Of a DNA stretch of 64,000 nucleotides, positions 45,020 through 56,336 are shown piece after piece. Position 1 is the stretch's first letter; each line of letters starts with the position of its first letter. Source of the DNA: Peltaster fructicola (taxonomy: Eukaryota; Ascomycota; Dothideomycetes); contig CP051139.1 of the NCBI GenBank assembly GCA_001592805.2, forward strand, positions 2,604,001 to 2,668,000, given 5' to 3'. The position numbers and the translations under genes are program-made. The notes under the pieces are model-generated. The model was not told the DNA's origin and ran no database searches. It worked only from the letters and a program-made list of their open reading frames with translations.

Positions 45020-46128
45020 TGTGCAGCTCGTCTTCGGTGCGGAAAGTTGGTGTAGCCGGCGAGGCAGGGTCGGTCATATCAGGTCTAAGACCTCTGCCAG
45101 GTGCGTAGATGAGGCAGATGCATTGTTTTCTCGTGCAGTGGTTGTTGCATGTGATGACGCTATGACCATATGGCTTCGCGGTTATACCCGCAGCATGCGC
45201 AACAGGATTGCAATTGCTCTTCAATATCGCTTGCGATGACAACACACGCACAACAAGACAAGGCCGGATCGTGTGTTCAGTCTGGTTGACATCGATGGCG
45301 GATCTGACATCCGTGATCGATGGCTCCCTGGCTGATGCGTGATGGACAGACGATTACGTCTCCCACTTGATCGCTGTCTCAGGGTATAAACGAAATAGGC
45401 AGGTCAGAATACCGTCGAAAAAAGAGTTTGGAACGAAAACCAACCTCACGGTCCAAGGACACCCTTGTACTCTCCTTACTTGATCTCCTTTCTGGCGATC
45501 ATGACGAAGAAGCGCACGCTTCAGCAGCTCGACCGTCGGAGCCGTGATGGTGACGGCACCTGCCTACAGACACTCTTGGTCTCGAGCTCGTATGAAGCTC
45601 GTCTCCACTGACTTACGTCTTCACGGTAACGTGGGTGCACTCACGCTCAGATTATACAGTGTACCAGCAGTACATTGCTTTAATGCATCGTGCAGGATGT
45701 GACTTGTGGGCAGCGCCTGTGTTCGCTATGACACATCCGGCAACACTTGGAGGCAAGCGATCGACTGCTGAATTTGGTCCAACCTCAAGAGCTGGTAGAT
45801 CTACTAGCTGATCAGTGGTTGCAATGGTCGGAGGTACCAATGACAGCCTCTCATTCCACAATTGAACCACGATGCAGACGCAACGTTAATCAACAGTGCT
45901 TAACTCGACACCACTGGGACGGCATGTGACTCTAATGGCTGATGCTGTTGCTTCACCAGTACACGCGGTCCAACCACGCTTTCACCCGTCATATTCTCAT
46001 GGCAGATCGTAGCATCGACGATCTACTAGCACTACCTCCTTCATTCCCACGCTGCTATATAGACGTCCGGTCGTCTTCGAATCGACTACTCATTTCTCGA
46101 TTCACATTTATCACAAACGCCGCACAAG
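45020..46128. other. Divergent promoter region (1.1 kb), nothing else recognised
   Basis: Between the chromate transporter and the cytochrome b561 gene. I looked for a DOMON-encoding exon upstream of the b561 part and saw none with the expected features. Confidence 0.5.
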
Positions 46129-46835
46129 ATGTCGAACAAGTCAATTCTGTATCTTCACGCTGTCGGCACTGCGATAGTCAGTCCTTACGCCACGGCATCG
46201 TGATCAGGTCGCTAATGAAGCTGTTGCTAGGCATGGACTGTGATATTCCCAATTGGTACAGCCATTCGCAAAGTTACCATCAGGAGCCGCTACCACGCTC
46301 TGATACAAGCATCCGGTGCCATTCTCGCAATCATAGCTATGTCTGCTGGCATCGCTATCTCCAAGTCATCACCAAAGGTCAGCACTATCGGAGCTCTCGT
46401 GACTGAGCTACACACTGACACTGGGCAAAGCATGCAAGTCTCACCTCAGCACACCAGATCCTTGGTCTCATCGTCACTCCACTTCTGTTGGTACAAGCTG
46501 CAGGTGGCCTTCTGAACCATGCACTGTTCAAGAGAACTGGAAAGTCGTCCTGGATAAATGTTGTGCACAAATACCTTGGTCCAACACTGATCACGATCGG
46601 AATGTTGAATGGCTACCTCGGAATCGACTTTGCTGATGATCAGGAATACATCAAACCATATATTATAACCCTGGTCGTTTGGACGTTCGTACTTGCCATG
46701 TCGACAGCTGTGGTGAGACGATACCAAAGACGTGGAGTGTCAGGCATCGCCGAAGCACCCAATGCTGCAATACACCGACGAGAAGTATCGGATGTTGTGG
46801 ACGCATCAGATAGCTCAACCAAGATCGAGTTATGA
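46129..46835 (+). CDS. Cytochrome b561-domain membrane protein
   Basis: Probable transmembrane electron carrier (ferric-chelate reductase/b561 type). Three exons, 46129-46176, 46231-46377 and 46431-46835, give 199 residues. Four His residues fit two haem sites: YLHAVGTAI, SRYHALIQASG, SAHQILGLIV and NVVHKYLGPTL. Five hydrophobic helices are apparent, for example AWTVIFPIGTAI, IQASGAILAIIAMSAGIAI and YIITLVVWTFVLAMS. The C-terminal tail is polar. Both introns use GTCAG donors, which are unlike the rest of the window. The second junction could instead use 46439 as its acceptor with a different donor. No DOMON domain or signal peptide is seen, so it may be a short form or I may be missing a 5' exon. 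Confidence 0.65.
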
Positions 46836-47733
46836 GTAGTGATTTCGGCATGTAGACGATGTAATAGCGGTTATCTCGGAAGCCCGAAGCATTCCTACAT
46901 ACGTTGATCTAGCATGGTTGTCTCAAGGCAGACGACCAGAACCTACCTTGTGGGAGTACACTGGCGATATGATGCTCAACCATTCTTTATTGGTCCTTTG
47001 GCGGGCTTAAGTTTATGTTGCCTTCCAACCGCATTGGAGGATACTGAAGGAGGACTCGGGTAGTGCAGCGAGTGCGTAGGACAATATTGATATCGTTTCC
47101 ACATGGGGTGCATGCTTGTCGAAATGCCTGTCACCACGGACGACCAGAACATGGCATAGTGTTGGTTCGTCTGCCCACCGGACTGTCTCTGTTCATTCAG
47201 TCCCTCCACGACGCAGACTACATCGTCAGAGTCTGCTCCGTAGGCAGAGCCCTTTGAGAAGACTCCGAAGAGCAGAGTATTTCCGCGGATCGTTCATGGC
47301 TTGTTGAAGCAAGAGACCGTGTACATCGCTGTCTGCAGAAACGCAGATAGATCGTCGAAACAGCTCCTTGGCGAAGACTTGAGCCAGGTTTGCCTGCATG
47401 AGGACGCTATGCATTTGCTTGTGGACTGTCGCTCCTTGGTGTTGGTAGGTAGCCAGTCCTCGATAATAGTTCTCTATGACTACATCAGAATGAGTCTGCC
47501 GGTGAAGGCAACCAGGACGTTGCCACTGGTAGAAGCATCAGCTCTTATGTACACCTTAAGACTCAAGAGCAGCGTCCTAAAGAGATATGAGCGGATCGGA
47601 TAGGAGGTCACCCAGCCTTCGACTCCACAGATTGTATGATGATATCGTGATGTTCTGCAGCACCGAGCAACGTGGTGTCGAACGCACTCGCGAGCATAAT
47701 GCAGAGCGTGACCACAGGGTGAGTGCACGACCA
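46836..47733. other. Convergent 3' region, nothing recognised
   Basis: 898 bp between convergent stops. Open frames (47301-47603 plus, 47480-47734 minus) have no family or codon support. Confidence 0.5.
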
Positions 47734-48425
47734 TTAATCACACTTCTCCTCGTCGTCCTCCTCTTCCACCTCTTCTTCTTCGTCCCCAAGGACGCCACCT
47801 GCGTGGCTCTTAGCAGCTTCACCAAACTCGAAGATGCCATCATCACCAGTGTACTGTTCTGCAACGTCCAGGATATAGCCCTCGATTGCCACAAACTCGC
47901 ATGTATCAAAGATCCTGACCATCTCGTAAGCATCAGAGAATCTCACTCGCCAGTGTCTCCAATGTGCTTTTGGTTCAGCATCCTCGTCGTCTTCGTCTAT
48001 ATCGTAGTCAAGAAAGTACACGAGCAGTGTGTCGTCCTCAACACTTCGATCGTCCAAGATGACAAAAGCTGCTGAAGTTTCGTAGCCGTCCTTTACGGCT
48101 TGTTTATACACATCTCGTGATATGTTCATAAGCGCTTTTGTGTCCCCTCCTCCGACAATCTCAATCACAAAATCCACAGGATCCTTGCTCGGCACTGGCA
48201 GCTGGGAGAGGTCCCTAGGTACAGGGTTGAAATAGTTCTTGAACTCTTGTGGCCAGTCGCTGTCTTTCGGGAAGGCATCGTTCAAACGATAGAGAGTCTA
48301 CAACAGTGTCAGTATGTGTGTTTGGAAACAGTTCTTCCACTGGTCCATGGTCGAACCTCTGGCGTGACTTTCGATGATATCACAAAAGCCTGACACAGTA
48401 TGTCGGTAGGTAGATAATCCGGCAT
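47734..48425 (-). CDS. Acidic protein of unknown function
   Basis: Modelled as two exons, 48425-48357 and 48297-47734, giving 210 residues. It begins MPDYLPTDILCQAFVISSKV, then TLYRLNDAFPKDSDWPQEF, FVIEIVGGGDTKALMNISRD and LVYFLDYDIDEDDEDAEPKA, and ends in a Glu/Asp-rich tail. The larger frame opens only with a TTG, so an upstream exon is needed. The donor I use is a weak GTTCGA; a GTTTCC donor closer to the acceptor also keeps frame. The branch-like ACTGAC and the TTGTAG acceptor are good. No domain recognised. Confidence 0.55.
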
Positions 48426-48873
48426 GAAGAGGATATGCTGAGGATGTGCTGAAATCAAGAGGCGCCTCGAGCAAGGGAGCTGCGTGGTATCTGCGCCGAG
48501 GCTACATTACCTGTGTAGAGTCTACATGGAACTGTATGCAAGGTGAACGTGTTGCACGTGTGCCGTTGATGTCATGTTGCTGGATCACTGCACAGTCATG
48601 CAGCAAGGTATGCCCACCGCTGCGTGCTACAACAGAGTCGAGTGTCTGGTGATATACATGCATTTAAAGGAGGAGCAAATGCTCGATTGTAGACGTCTGT
48701 CATCTGTGGAGCTTGGAAGTCAACAGGCGTTATTTGGTAGGAGGTGATGAACGCGTGAAAGTGAAGCTTGTCCATGCGAGTCTAACCACATACGGCGGCC
48801 TCAAGCCTTGGGCTAGCACATGGCATTGCAGCTCTTCTTGCTACACACCACACACAATTGACCGTGCCTGACC
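48426..48873. other. Divergent promoter region
   Basis: 448 bp between the acidic protein gene and cbc2. It has a CACGTG box at 48555-48560 and no gene. Confidence 0.5.
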
Positions 48874-49458
48874 ATGCCGCAGTTTCGCATGACCAGCACA
48901 GTCGATCGACTGGACCGCCCAAGTAGCTATGCTGTAGGAAAGGTACGTGCGTGGTTTGCGAGGCGAGAGCTCTACTGACAGGCACAGAATCGCAAACGAA
49001 GACGCCGAGACGACGACGGCAGCAATGATGGCCAGCGACAAGCTTCACCTGAACCAGAGGACAAACTCGCCAACTCTGTGACGCTCTACATCGGTAATTT
49101 GTCCTTCTACACGACGGAAGAGCAGATTCACGAGCTCTTCAGCAAGTGTGGCAGTATCAAACGCATCATCATGGGCCTGGATCGCTTCCACAAAACTCCG
49201 TGCGGGTTTTGCTTCGTGGAGTACTACACACACCAGGATGCGCTCGACTGCCTGAAGTACGTCAGCAACACAAAGTTGGACGAGCGTATCATTAGGTGTG
49301 ATCTTGACGAAGGCTTCGCGGAAGGGCGTCAGTACGGTCGTGGTAAAAGTGGAGGTCAGGTGCGTGATGAGTATCGCGAGGAGTTCGACCCTGGTCGAGG
49401 AGGTTATAAGCAAGAGGGAGTACAAGAAGATCGAGACTTCTATGCCGACGACTTCTAG
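48874..49458 (+). CDS. cbc2: Nuclear cap-binding protein subunit 2 (Cbc2/CBP20)
   Basis: RNA-binding half of the nuclear cap-binding complex, which binds m7G caps with Cbc1. Two exons, 48874-48942 and 48988-49458, give 179 residues. One RRM: RNP2 is LYIGNL at residues 56-61 and RNP1 is CGFCFVEY near residue 98. The conserved [20 protein letters not shown] and the cap-binding C-terminal piece [20 protein letters not shown] are intact. The tail [10 protein letters not shown] fits fungal CBP20. A basic patch [10 protein letters not shown] precedes the RRM, as a likely nuclear signal. A second in-frame ATG follows five codons after the first. Confidence 0.94.
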
Positions 49459-49558
49459 GAGAGCTGATCTGCTAAGATGGAGATTTATACCGTCCACACA
49501 GACAGTAAGGTCAACTACAACTAGGCACAGCGAGGCAGAAAGATCGCGATAGTTGTGG

Positions 49559-50344
49559 CTACATAACATCCGGCTGGAATCCAACACTCTGTACAACTTC
49601 TCCCAACCACCAAGCATGGATCCTTGGATCAGCAGTCAACTCTGGATGGAAAGCAATTCCGAACACATTACCTTGCCTCACAGCCACTATGTCGCCCTCC
49701 TCGCCCAGATCTTCAGCCGTCACGGTCTGGTCTCTCAGCGCTCGAGCCCGACCAGGCAATCTAGCCAGAATCTCGACTTGTGCTTTCGTAGGCGACCTAG
49801 CTGGAGCCATGACAGTACTCTCATCGACCACCTCCGGGCCATCTGCTGTGGATAAGACTTTCTCCACTACTGGTGCTCGGATGAAGACAGTAGGGAAATG
49901 TTCGCCAGGTCCTAGAAATGGGAGATCGAGGTTGGCTTCAAAGCTCTCAACTTGTCGTCCGAAATAGTTCCTGTGGACACGCACATCGAGACCACCAATG
50001 AGCTCCTGCCCTTGAGCTTTGCTCTTGTTTGCACTCTCTGCCAGCAGGATCAGACCAGCACATGTTCCCCATACAGGCTTTCGTTGAACCTTGACGAAGT
50101 CCCGGAGTGGCTCAAGCAATCCTGTTCGCTCTGCTATCAACGAGATTGACGTCGACTCGCCACCGGGTAACACCAATGCTGAGCACTGGGCGAGCTCGCC
50201 AGCTGTTCGCACCTCGACAAAGGCAAATTGTGGCTGCGGTCCCGTTGATGTTGCAGATATAGTCCTTGCAGCTTGATCTAGCAGGACGATGTGTTCGTGG
50301 AAAGCACCCTGCAGAGCAAGCACGCCAATGGTGATAGTACTCAT
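49559..50344 (-). CDS. Pyridoxal 5'-phosphate synthase glutaminase subunit PdxT/Sno1
   Basis: Class I glutaminase that releases ammonia from glutamine and hands it to PdxS/Snz1 to make vitamin B6. Single exon, 261 residues, slightly longer than bacterial PdxT. The start is GVLALQGAFHEH. The glutamine site LPGGESTSI is at 59-67, the nucleophile Cys95 sits in GTCAGL, and the His233-Glu235 pair is in AFHPEL, so the triad is complete. The synthase partner is not in this window. A 437-bp region separates it from the divergent phosphopantetheinyl transferase gene. Confidence 0.95.
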   Translation of the reverse strand: MSTITIGVLALQGAFHEHIVLLDQAARTISATSTGPQPQFAFVEVRTAGELAQCSALVLPGGESTSISLIAERTGLLEPLRDFVKVQRKPVWGTCAGLILLAESANKSKAQGQELIGGLDVRVHRNYFGRQVESFEANLDLPFLGPGEHFPTVFIRAPVVEKVLSTADGPEVVDESTVMAPARSPTKAQVEILARLPGRARALRDQTVTAEDLGEEGDIVAVRQGNVFGIAFHPELTADPRIHAWWLGEVVQSVGFQPDVM

Positions 50345-50781
50345 TGCATGTCCTTCAAAATTCTGCCCAGACTTGAGATTCGCACTGCTCGTGACTTGCC
50401 GATGTAACTCTCCTCGTGTCAGTGTATCGTCAGATCTATTTTTTGGTGCATGACTCAAAAGACTAAACCGCTTAGAGAAGATCTCGACGGATGATCTGCA
50501 TATATGTCGACATCTGATGGGCTCACTTGTCCGACACTCTGTCCTTGACGAACGACGATCAGCCCTGCGGCTGCAAATGGGATCCATGGCATCTTACTTC
50601 AACGAGAGCCTGTAATGACCATACTGCTTCTTGTCGTTACATCATTCATTTCCGTGTTGTTTGCACAGCCGAAATTCACCTACAGCGATGGTCTTTTCAC
50701 CGAGTCGTCCACTTCTTCCTCACTGTCCTTGTCTTTCATCGAACACATAATGTCCTTCTAGACTGCGCGTTCTCACGGAAT
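50345..50781. other. Shared promoter of the PdxT and PPTase genes
   Basis: 437 bp between divergent starts. An upstream open frame continues into it from the PPTase gene but has no family signature. Confidence 0.5.
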
Positions 50782-51897
50782 ATGGCGACGCTGGGCATAC
50801 TCACTCCGCCTCCCTCAGCATCAGCTGAAAGTCACGGGACAACAACATGCTGGGTTATAGATACGCGGCCATTGTGGCCTGGAGACAGCATCGCTGCGGC
50901 ATCAGGCGCTGCAAAGGCTTTGGCGCTCGTGTCGCTCAGCGAACAGACGATTATCATGAATAAGATGTTCATTGCTGATGCTAAGATGTCGTTGGCATCA
51001 GCATTAATCAAGAGATTATGGATCAGCAAGACCTTGGGCATTGCTTGGAAAGAGGTGCACATTGCTAGAAGAGGAGATCAGAAGCATGGTAAACCTTGCG
51101 CGGTGGACGAGTACGATGTTCCTATTCCAGGCATCGATTTCAACGTCTCGCATCAAAATGGCTTGGTCACGTTGATAGGGTACGATGGACGGGCATCGCA
51201 AAGGCCAGGCACTGGCGGGTACATCTCCAATCGCAATAGGGAGGTCACTGTTGGGACCGATATCGTTTGCGTCAACGAGAGAGATGACTATAGGACGATC
51301 GACGAAGAAGGCCTAGATGGCTGGGTTGACATTTACGACTCAATATTCAGTGACGAGGAACGATGGAGCATGAAATACGACGTCGATCAAGTGACACTAC
51401 TAGACGGTACAACACTATCTGCCGAAGATCTGGGCCGACACGATCGATGCATAGCCCGGCACAAGGACATCAGTCTCACGACACCACGAGGCAAATCTGT
51501 GACATTCTCATCCGAACAGCTTATTGATGCAAAGCTGCGACGATTCTATGCGTACTTCTGCTATAAGGAGTCTTACATAAAGCTCTCCGGCGAAGCACTA
51601 TTGGCGCCGTGGATAAAGCAGTGCGAGTTCTTCAACGTTAGGAGTCCGACTCCGGGAACGCCTGCGCGGTGCTCAAAGCATGGCGTCTGGGGCGAAGAAG
51701 TGGACGACGTGGATGTCCACCTACGTGGAAGAGCAGTCACTGATGTCCGCATGAAGTTGCAAGCTTTCGAAGAAGACTTCATGATCGGGACAGCAATACA
51801 AGGTGATATCAGTGGTGTCAAGATTGCTCCCTTCAAAGAGCTCAACATGGAGACGGATGTCATGCAATACGCGCAGGAGAACCTGTGGTCGGCATGA
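50782..51897 (+). CDS. 4'-phosphopantetheinyl transferase (NpgA/Lys5 type)
   Basis: Transfers the phosphopantetheine arm from CoA to carrier domains of polyketide and peptide synthases and of the lysine pathway enzyme Lys2. Single exon, 371 residues. Sfp-type motifs are complete: DFNVSHQNGLV (P1-like), VTVGTDIVCVNE with the metal-binding Asp, and FYAYFCYKESYIKLSGEALL (P3, with KES). The frame opens upstream to 50527, but MATLGILTPPPSAS at 50782 is the first ATG that fits fungal homologues. No synthase gene is nearby, so it probably serves targets elsewhere in the genome. Confidence 0.93.
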   Translation: MATLGILTPPPSASAESHGTTTCWVIDTRPLWPGDSIAAASGAAKALALVSLSEQTIIMNKMFIADAKMSLASALIKRLWISKTLGIAWKEVHIARRGDQKHGKPCAVDEYDVPIPGIDFNVSHQNGLVTLIGYDGRASQRPGTGGYISNRNREVTVGTDIVCVNERDDYRTIDEEGLDGWVDIYDSIFSDEERWSMKYDVDQVTLLDGTTLSAEDLGRHDRCIARHKDISLTTPRGKSVTFSSEQLIDAKLRRFYAYFCYKESYIKLSGEALLAPWIKQCEFFNVRSPTPGTPARCSKHGVWGEEVDDVDVHLRGRAVTDVRMKLQAFEEDFMIGTAIQGDISGVKIAPFKELNMETDVMQYAQENLWSA

Positions 51898-52007
51898 ATA
51901 TATGCTTCATTTGACGGCGTTTGTTAGCGGACAGTATGGTAGAACGAGATCATGAGCATAGCCAGCGTTTTTGCGTCTATTTCATTCATAATGTACACAA
52001 TGTTACT

Positions 52008-53458
52008 TCATCGCTTTGCTTTTAGATCCTGTTTCGGCTGTGCTGGAGCACTGTAGAGCCAGATAGCAACAAACCCAATGAATCCTGCAATGGTCACCCA
52101 GATACCTCCGATCCACGGATAGGCGCCAGTAATGACATAGCTTCGTGGCCATTCATCGTGCGCGAAGTGTCGCACAGTCACAGTCCGCTTCTCCTCAAGG
52201 TTCGTGAAGAATGGTCGGCGGTACTCTACGAACAAATTGAAGATTCCGTGCTGGTCGGGCAGCTTGAACTCGCGTTGATAGATCGTCTCGTTCGCAGTCG
52301 ACTTGGCTGGCTTGAGGTCGAGTCGATGGAAGGGAGAGAGCATGCTGACTTCGAGCTGTAGCTCATCGCCTGATGGCACAACGAATGGCTCCCAGTGGTC
52401 CAGCGTCCAGCTTGATACTGAGATACTATAGCTGACATCGTTCTTCACTCGGTAGAGGTCTGGGTTTAGCTCCAGGGCCGAGTTCTCTGTGTCTTGGCCA
52501 CGCTGTACGCCCTCGTTGAGGAAGTGGTTGATTGCATTGACTTTCAGCACTCCAAGCTCTTTGAAAGTCCATGCAGATACTGCAGCCGCAAAGGCTTCAT
52601 TCGACGTCTTGACAGCTTCCTGCGCAGGCAGCTGGACAGTTGCTCCAAACCACTTATCTTCTAATGTTTCTGACGATCCGAGGATAGTGAATCTTGCGCT
52701 ATTACGGCCCTGGAATGCAGTGACAAGAGAAATTTGTGAACCAGTCGCAAATGCCTCGTCGTCTGCATCGCTGTCTTTGCTGTAAATGTATGCTGTCGAG
52801 TCTCCTTTCACCACGGACGACAGCAATGGTGAAGCATTGCCCAACACTTGTCCTACAGCTCTTGGAAATGCGATCAGTCCGTCCAAGGAGAAGAAGTTCT
52901 TGACATCTTGTCTCTTGAGCTGATGTACGTTCGCCAGAATAACATCATGCGTCTCTTCCGAGCTCTTGAGGTCGTAATTGAAGTGATCCACGACCACACT
53001 GTTGCGCTCAGGTGCGAGCTGTACGTCGAATTCGAGCAGAAGTGATGCTATGGCTGCTGGGACAGTGTTCTCGCCACCGGACAAGCCTAACAACACGTTG
53101 GAGCCAGCATTGACGAAGTCGACAATGGAGTTCGGCGACAATGCTATTCCCAGGGCCTTGCTCTTGGTCGGAAGTAGGAGGAGATGTGAATAGGCTGGTT
53201 CGCCAAGGTGGAACAGAGACAAAGACGAGTCTTTCGGTGTCTTGTATGTTATGTCGTAGCCTCGACCTATACACCTGCTCATCAGTCACCGCACATGCTG
53301 CTTATGATGCCCGTACCTTCAAGGCTGGTCCAGAAACGCGAGTACTTGCTACGATCTGCTTCGTCGTCAATTACAACAAGCAGCTTATTGCCTTGTGCTG
53401 ATAATGCGCTGACGAGCGTAAAGAAGCCCAAGCATAGGCTTAACAGAAGTGACCGCAT
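52008..53458 (-). CDS. wbp1: Oligosaccharyltransferase subunit Wbp1 (OST48/DDOST)
   Basis: ER membrane subunit of the complex that N-glycosylates nascent proteins. Two exons, 53458-53317 and 53266-52008, give 466 residues. The signal peptide is RSLLLSLCLGFFTLVSALSA. The lumenal start KLLVVIDDEADRSKYSRFW is conserved, with LLGLSGGENTVPAAIASLL and FKLPDQHGIFNLFVEYRRPF in later positions. One membrane helix (GIWVTIAGFIGFVAIWLYSA) comes before a short basic cytosolic tail (QDLKAKR), which is Lys-rich but not a perfect KKXX. Intron donor GTACGG. Confidence 0.94.
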
Positions 53459-53684
53459 CTGTGCTATAGTTGTAGCACTGCACGCTGCAGGGAAGAGAAA
53501 TGCAGCTCGCTGCTTGAATGAATACGTGGTACTCGAAGCTATTGCTGATGGTGCGGAATTGTTGCGCTCTTTGACATTGGACCTCAAGCCTTCTCTCGCG
53601 CAACTTCACTGATCGTGTAGGAACACAAGCAACGTAAGTTATTCTGTCAGATCAAATAGGGCTACAGACTGAGCATACTAGATC

Positions 53685-54010
53685 ATGGCGCCTGTCACAA
53701 TCTTCGCGAACCCTGGGCGGTATATGGTATGGGCAGCACGTAAGAAGCCTGCCATCTTCTGGAGCTGCGTTCTGGGTGCCATTGGACCAGTCATGCTGGT
53801 ACGTTGTGCATGTGTACGGTCCTGCGAGGTACTGACGAGATCTCAGGTTGTTGTACCACCTATCAGAGAACGCCTAGGCGATGGGCCAAGACCGCTTGTT
53901 CCATTCACATACCCGAGTACGCACGACTATGAGCCGGCCTCTGATCTTTACTGATAATGGCTACAGTACCCAAGGGACCGAGGAACATTCCAAAGGGCTA
54001 CGATGATTGA
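53685..54010 (+). CDS. NADH:ubiquinone oxidoreductase 9.5 kDa subunit (complex I)
   Basis: Small accessory membrane subunit of mitochondrial complex I, the fungal 9.5 kDa/NDUFA3-like protein. Three exons, 53685-53798, 53847-53916 and 53967-54010, give 75 residues. It reads ANPGRYMVWAARKKPAIFW, a membrane helix continuing into AIGPVMLVVVPPIRERLGD, then PLVPFTYPIPKGPRNIPKGY. The two introns remove a stop-free but meaningless continuation of the first exon, and the spliced form matches the family in length and motifs. Divergent from wbp1 (226 bp). Confidence 0.88.
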
Positions 54011-54325
54011 GTTCGAGATAGCATGGAGTAGGAAGAGCTTCAAGGGCAATGTACAACAGCACAACAGCATGGCAAGATGAGAATACCAAGATTATACGGG
54101 CATACTCTGTCTACATGGCTGTCCATCGGTCGCTTTCAATATGAGTCCCTGAATATACCACCAACAGCAACACCGATTCTTCATGCGCTGCGTCCATCTC
54201 AATATGGGTGGGAGCTCTCATAACCTTTGTGTCTATCGATCGATAACATGAACAACCACTTCCAATGCGCCGTTCTCGAGCGCAGCACATCTTCTCAACA
54301 CTTTCTGCTCAGATTCAATTGAGAA
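54011..54325. other. Convergent 3' region
   Basis: 315 bp between convergent stops. Nothing recognised. Confidence 0.5.
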
Positions 54326-55083
54326 CTAATCATCAGCTAGACCATATGCGAGTCCCAGCGCTTCGATACGCCGCTGACGAAGGTAAGCAAACTCCGGACC
54401 GTTGTACGCGCACCAGGCTATGTATGCAAATACGAGGGCGATCAGAACGAAGGCGACAGTCATCCAGATCAGTCCTTGTACCTCCATCCTGGCTTTGGCG
54501 AGCTCCATCTTATGCTTCTCCTCCGTGGTAAGCTGGTATTGCTCAGCTAATTTCTTGAACTCGCGAGCGGCTTCCAGTTGATCGGCGTACGAGACATTCA
54601 TGCGCACCCTGAGGCGGTCAATGAGTCCCAGAAGTGATGCGTCCGGGCCCTCTGCGCGCTCAGCCGATCGAGACAGCGTATGTCGGCGACGTTCTGGTGT
54701 TGTTGCATCGTTGTTACGGAACTGTCCTTGCTGACGAGTGCGGCCTCGAGACTCGGTTGTCCCACGCGAGGATACCGGAACTGTCTCTGATCGAATGCGT
54801 CGCTCGACCTCCAGGTCTTGCATACGTTCTCGATATGTCAGCTGTTTTGTGGCAGCTTCTGCACCCGTGATTCTAGCAGCTTCTGCCTGAGACTTAGACG
54901 TTGAGCTATCAAGTTCAGCATTGGATGGCATGCTCGATATTGGTAGCAAGCATACCTTTCTGAGTCGTCCGCATTGCCTACTTCGGGGATGGTGGGCATG
55001 TCAAGGCTGGCCCAGCTTGGCTTCTTTGATCGCCAGTTTCCAGTTGCAGATCCCAACTGTGGTGGTGCTGACTTACGACCCAT
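54326..55083 (-). CDS. Single-membrane-helix protein, unknown
   Basis: Modelled as 55083-54956 joined to 54872-54326, 224 residues. It begins MGRKSAPPQLGSATGNWRSK and reaches TIPEVGNADDSER before the intron. After it come GAEAATKQLTYRERMQDLEV, a Ser/Arg-rich stretch, a helical part (SYADQLEAAREFKKLAEQY, MELAKARMEVQG), one membrane helix (LIWMTVAFVLIALVFAYIAW) and a short tail. The membrane helix near the end suggests a tail-anchored or single-pass protein. The 82-nt intron keeps frame; simpler models start at an internal ATG at 54931. An upstream minus-strand frame (to 55312) ending in SDIEAARARSAENPQQN might be a further 5' exon. Confidence 0.55.
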
Positions 55084-56336
55084 TCTGCTGTGGATTCTCG
55101 GCTGATCGTGCTCTTGCGGCTTCGATATCGCTAATCGCTCGTATTGTGCGAGACTTGCTACGTCGAAGATGACTATGCTCGAGAGTCGTCAGATTGGAGG
55201 GAGGTAAAGAGTGTACAAGGTGCAGAAACTTATAGCTATGCTCTGACTGAGGGATTGACTTTGGACTCATATATAAGACGAGTGACGCTCGTCCTTCTGG
55301 TGGGAGGAGCACGAACTCAACTGGACAAAAGGCGGCTCATATGAGTGACTGCGCCGGCATCTCATACGCTGGATCATGACGAGAGACACAATACACCTTG
55401 TCACTGAGATGCGATGCGGAGCTAGATGTCAGTGACAAAGCAGTGGACTGTCTGATGTATGGTGGAACAAGCTATATGCCTCCTAATTTGGGGTGTCCTG
55501 CGAAGCATGGTAGTAATTGGTAATTGTCTCAGAGTTCAGCAATAGTAGCAAGCATTGGGAAGTCTCACTTACAGTGTTATGCCTTAGACATGCACGATCG
55601 CAGGTTGTGCATTCGGACAATGCCTACCGACCACGTCGACGCAGGGCGTCTTCTGTCCTGTTGCCAGCAAGCCTGTGCTCGATCCAGTGCCATAAGAAGT
55701 ACCCAGGCTCCCAAAGCTGTTACCCAAGCTTTCCTGAGGGTCGACTGTATCGATACATTTGACGGGGTTGATCGCAAAGTTGTGAAATTGGTGCAGGTAT
55801 GTAGAAGACAAGAAGATGTGGTTGTAGGGACGTTGAGACGAAGGAGAGTGATGTTGGTCCCAGCATTACCTTACCATGATTGTGGATCTAACTTTCGTTG
55901 CCGTTCAATCAGACCACTGCTGATGACCATCTGCACTCAACCAGAGGCGGTGCTTCTTGAAGCTCAGCGAGCATAGAGGAGTTGTTGTACCCAAGCCGTG
56001 CAGGTCACGTAGCCGACGATGATGCATACAAAGCACGGCCGTGAGTCCTGATATAGGCCTCAATCAACGACTTCTCTATACTCGCTGAGCTTGAATTGAG
56101 GAAGCACAAGCATCTATTGGAATGAGCTAATTGGGCTCATCAGAATAGCAGTCTCGCTCTCAAAGAGAAATCCTAGGTCCGGAAGTGTCACTTGTAGCCG
56201 CTGGTGCAGTAGTGGACGGCCAGACGTTCCTGACCGCAGCACTGGAAGCTCGTAGTTCCTCAAAGTCGTATAGTTCATGCCAGATCCTACAGTCTGTATA
56301 GGGTATCGATCACAATTTATGCTGTCCATCGGCTAG
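55084..56336. other. 1.25 kb region without a supported gene
   Basis: Upstream of the membrane protein and downstream of glutathione peroxidase. The first 230 bp may include a 5' exon as noted for the neighbouring gene. The rest has only short frames on both strands. Confidence 0.5.

Noticed and set aside
50782-51897. Secondary-metabolite cluster around the phosphopantetheinyl transferase
   Set aside because: No polyketide or peptide synthase, tailoring oxidase or cluster regulator is nearby; the neighbours are housekeeping genes.
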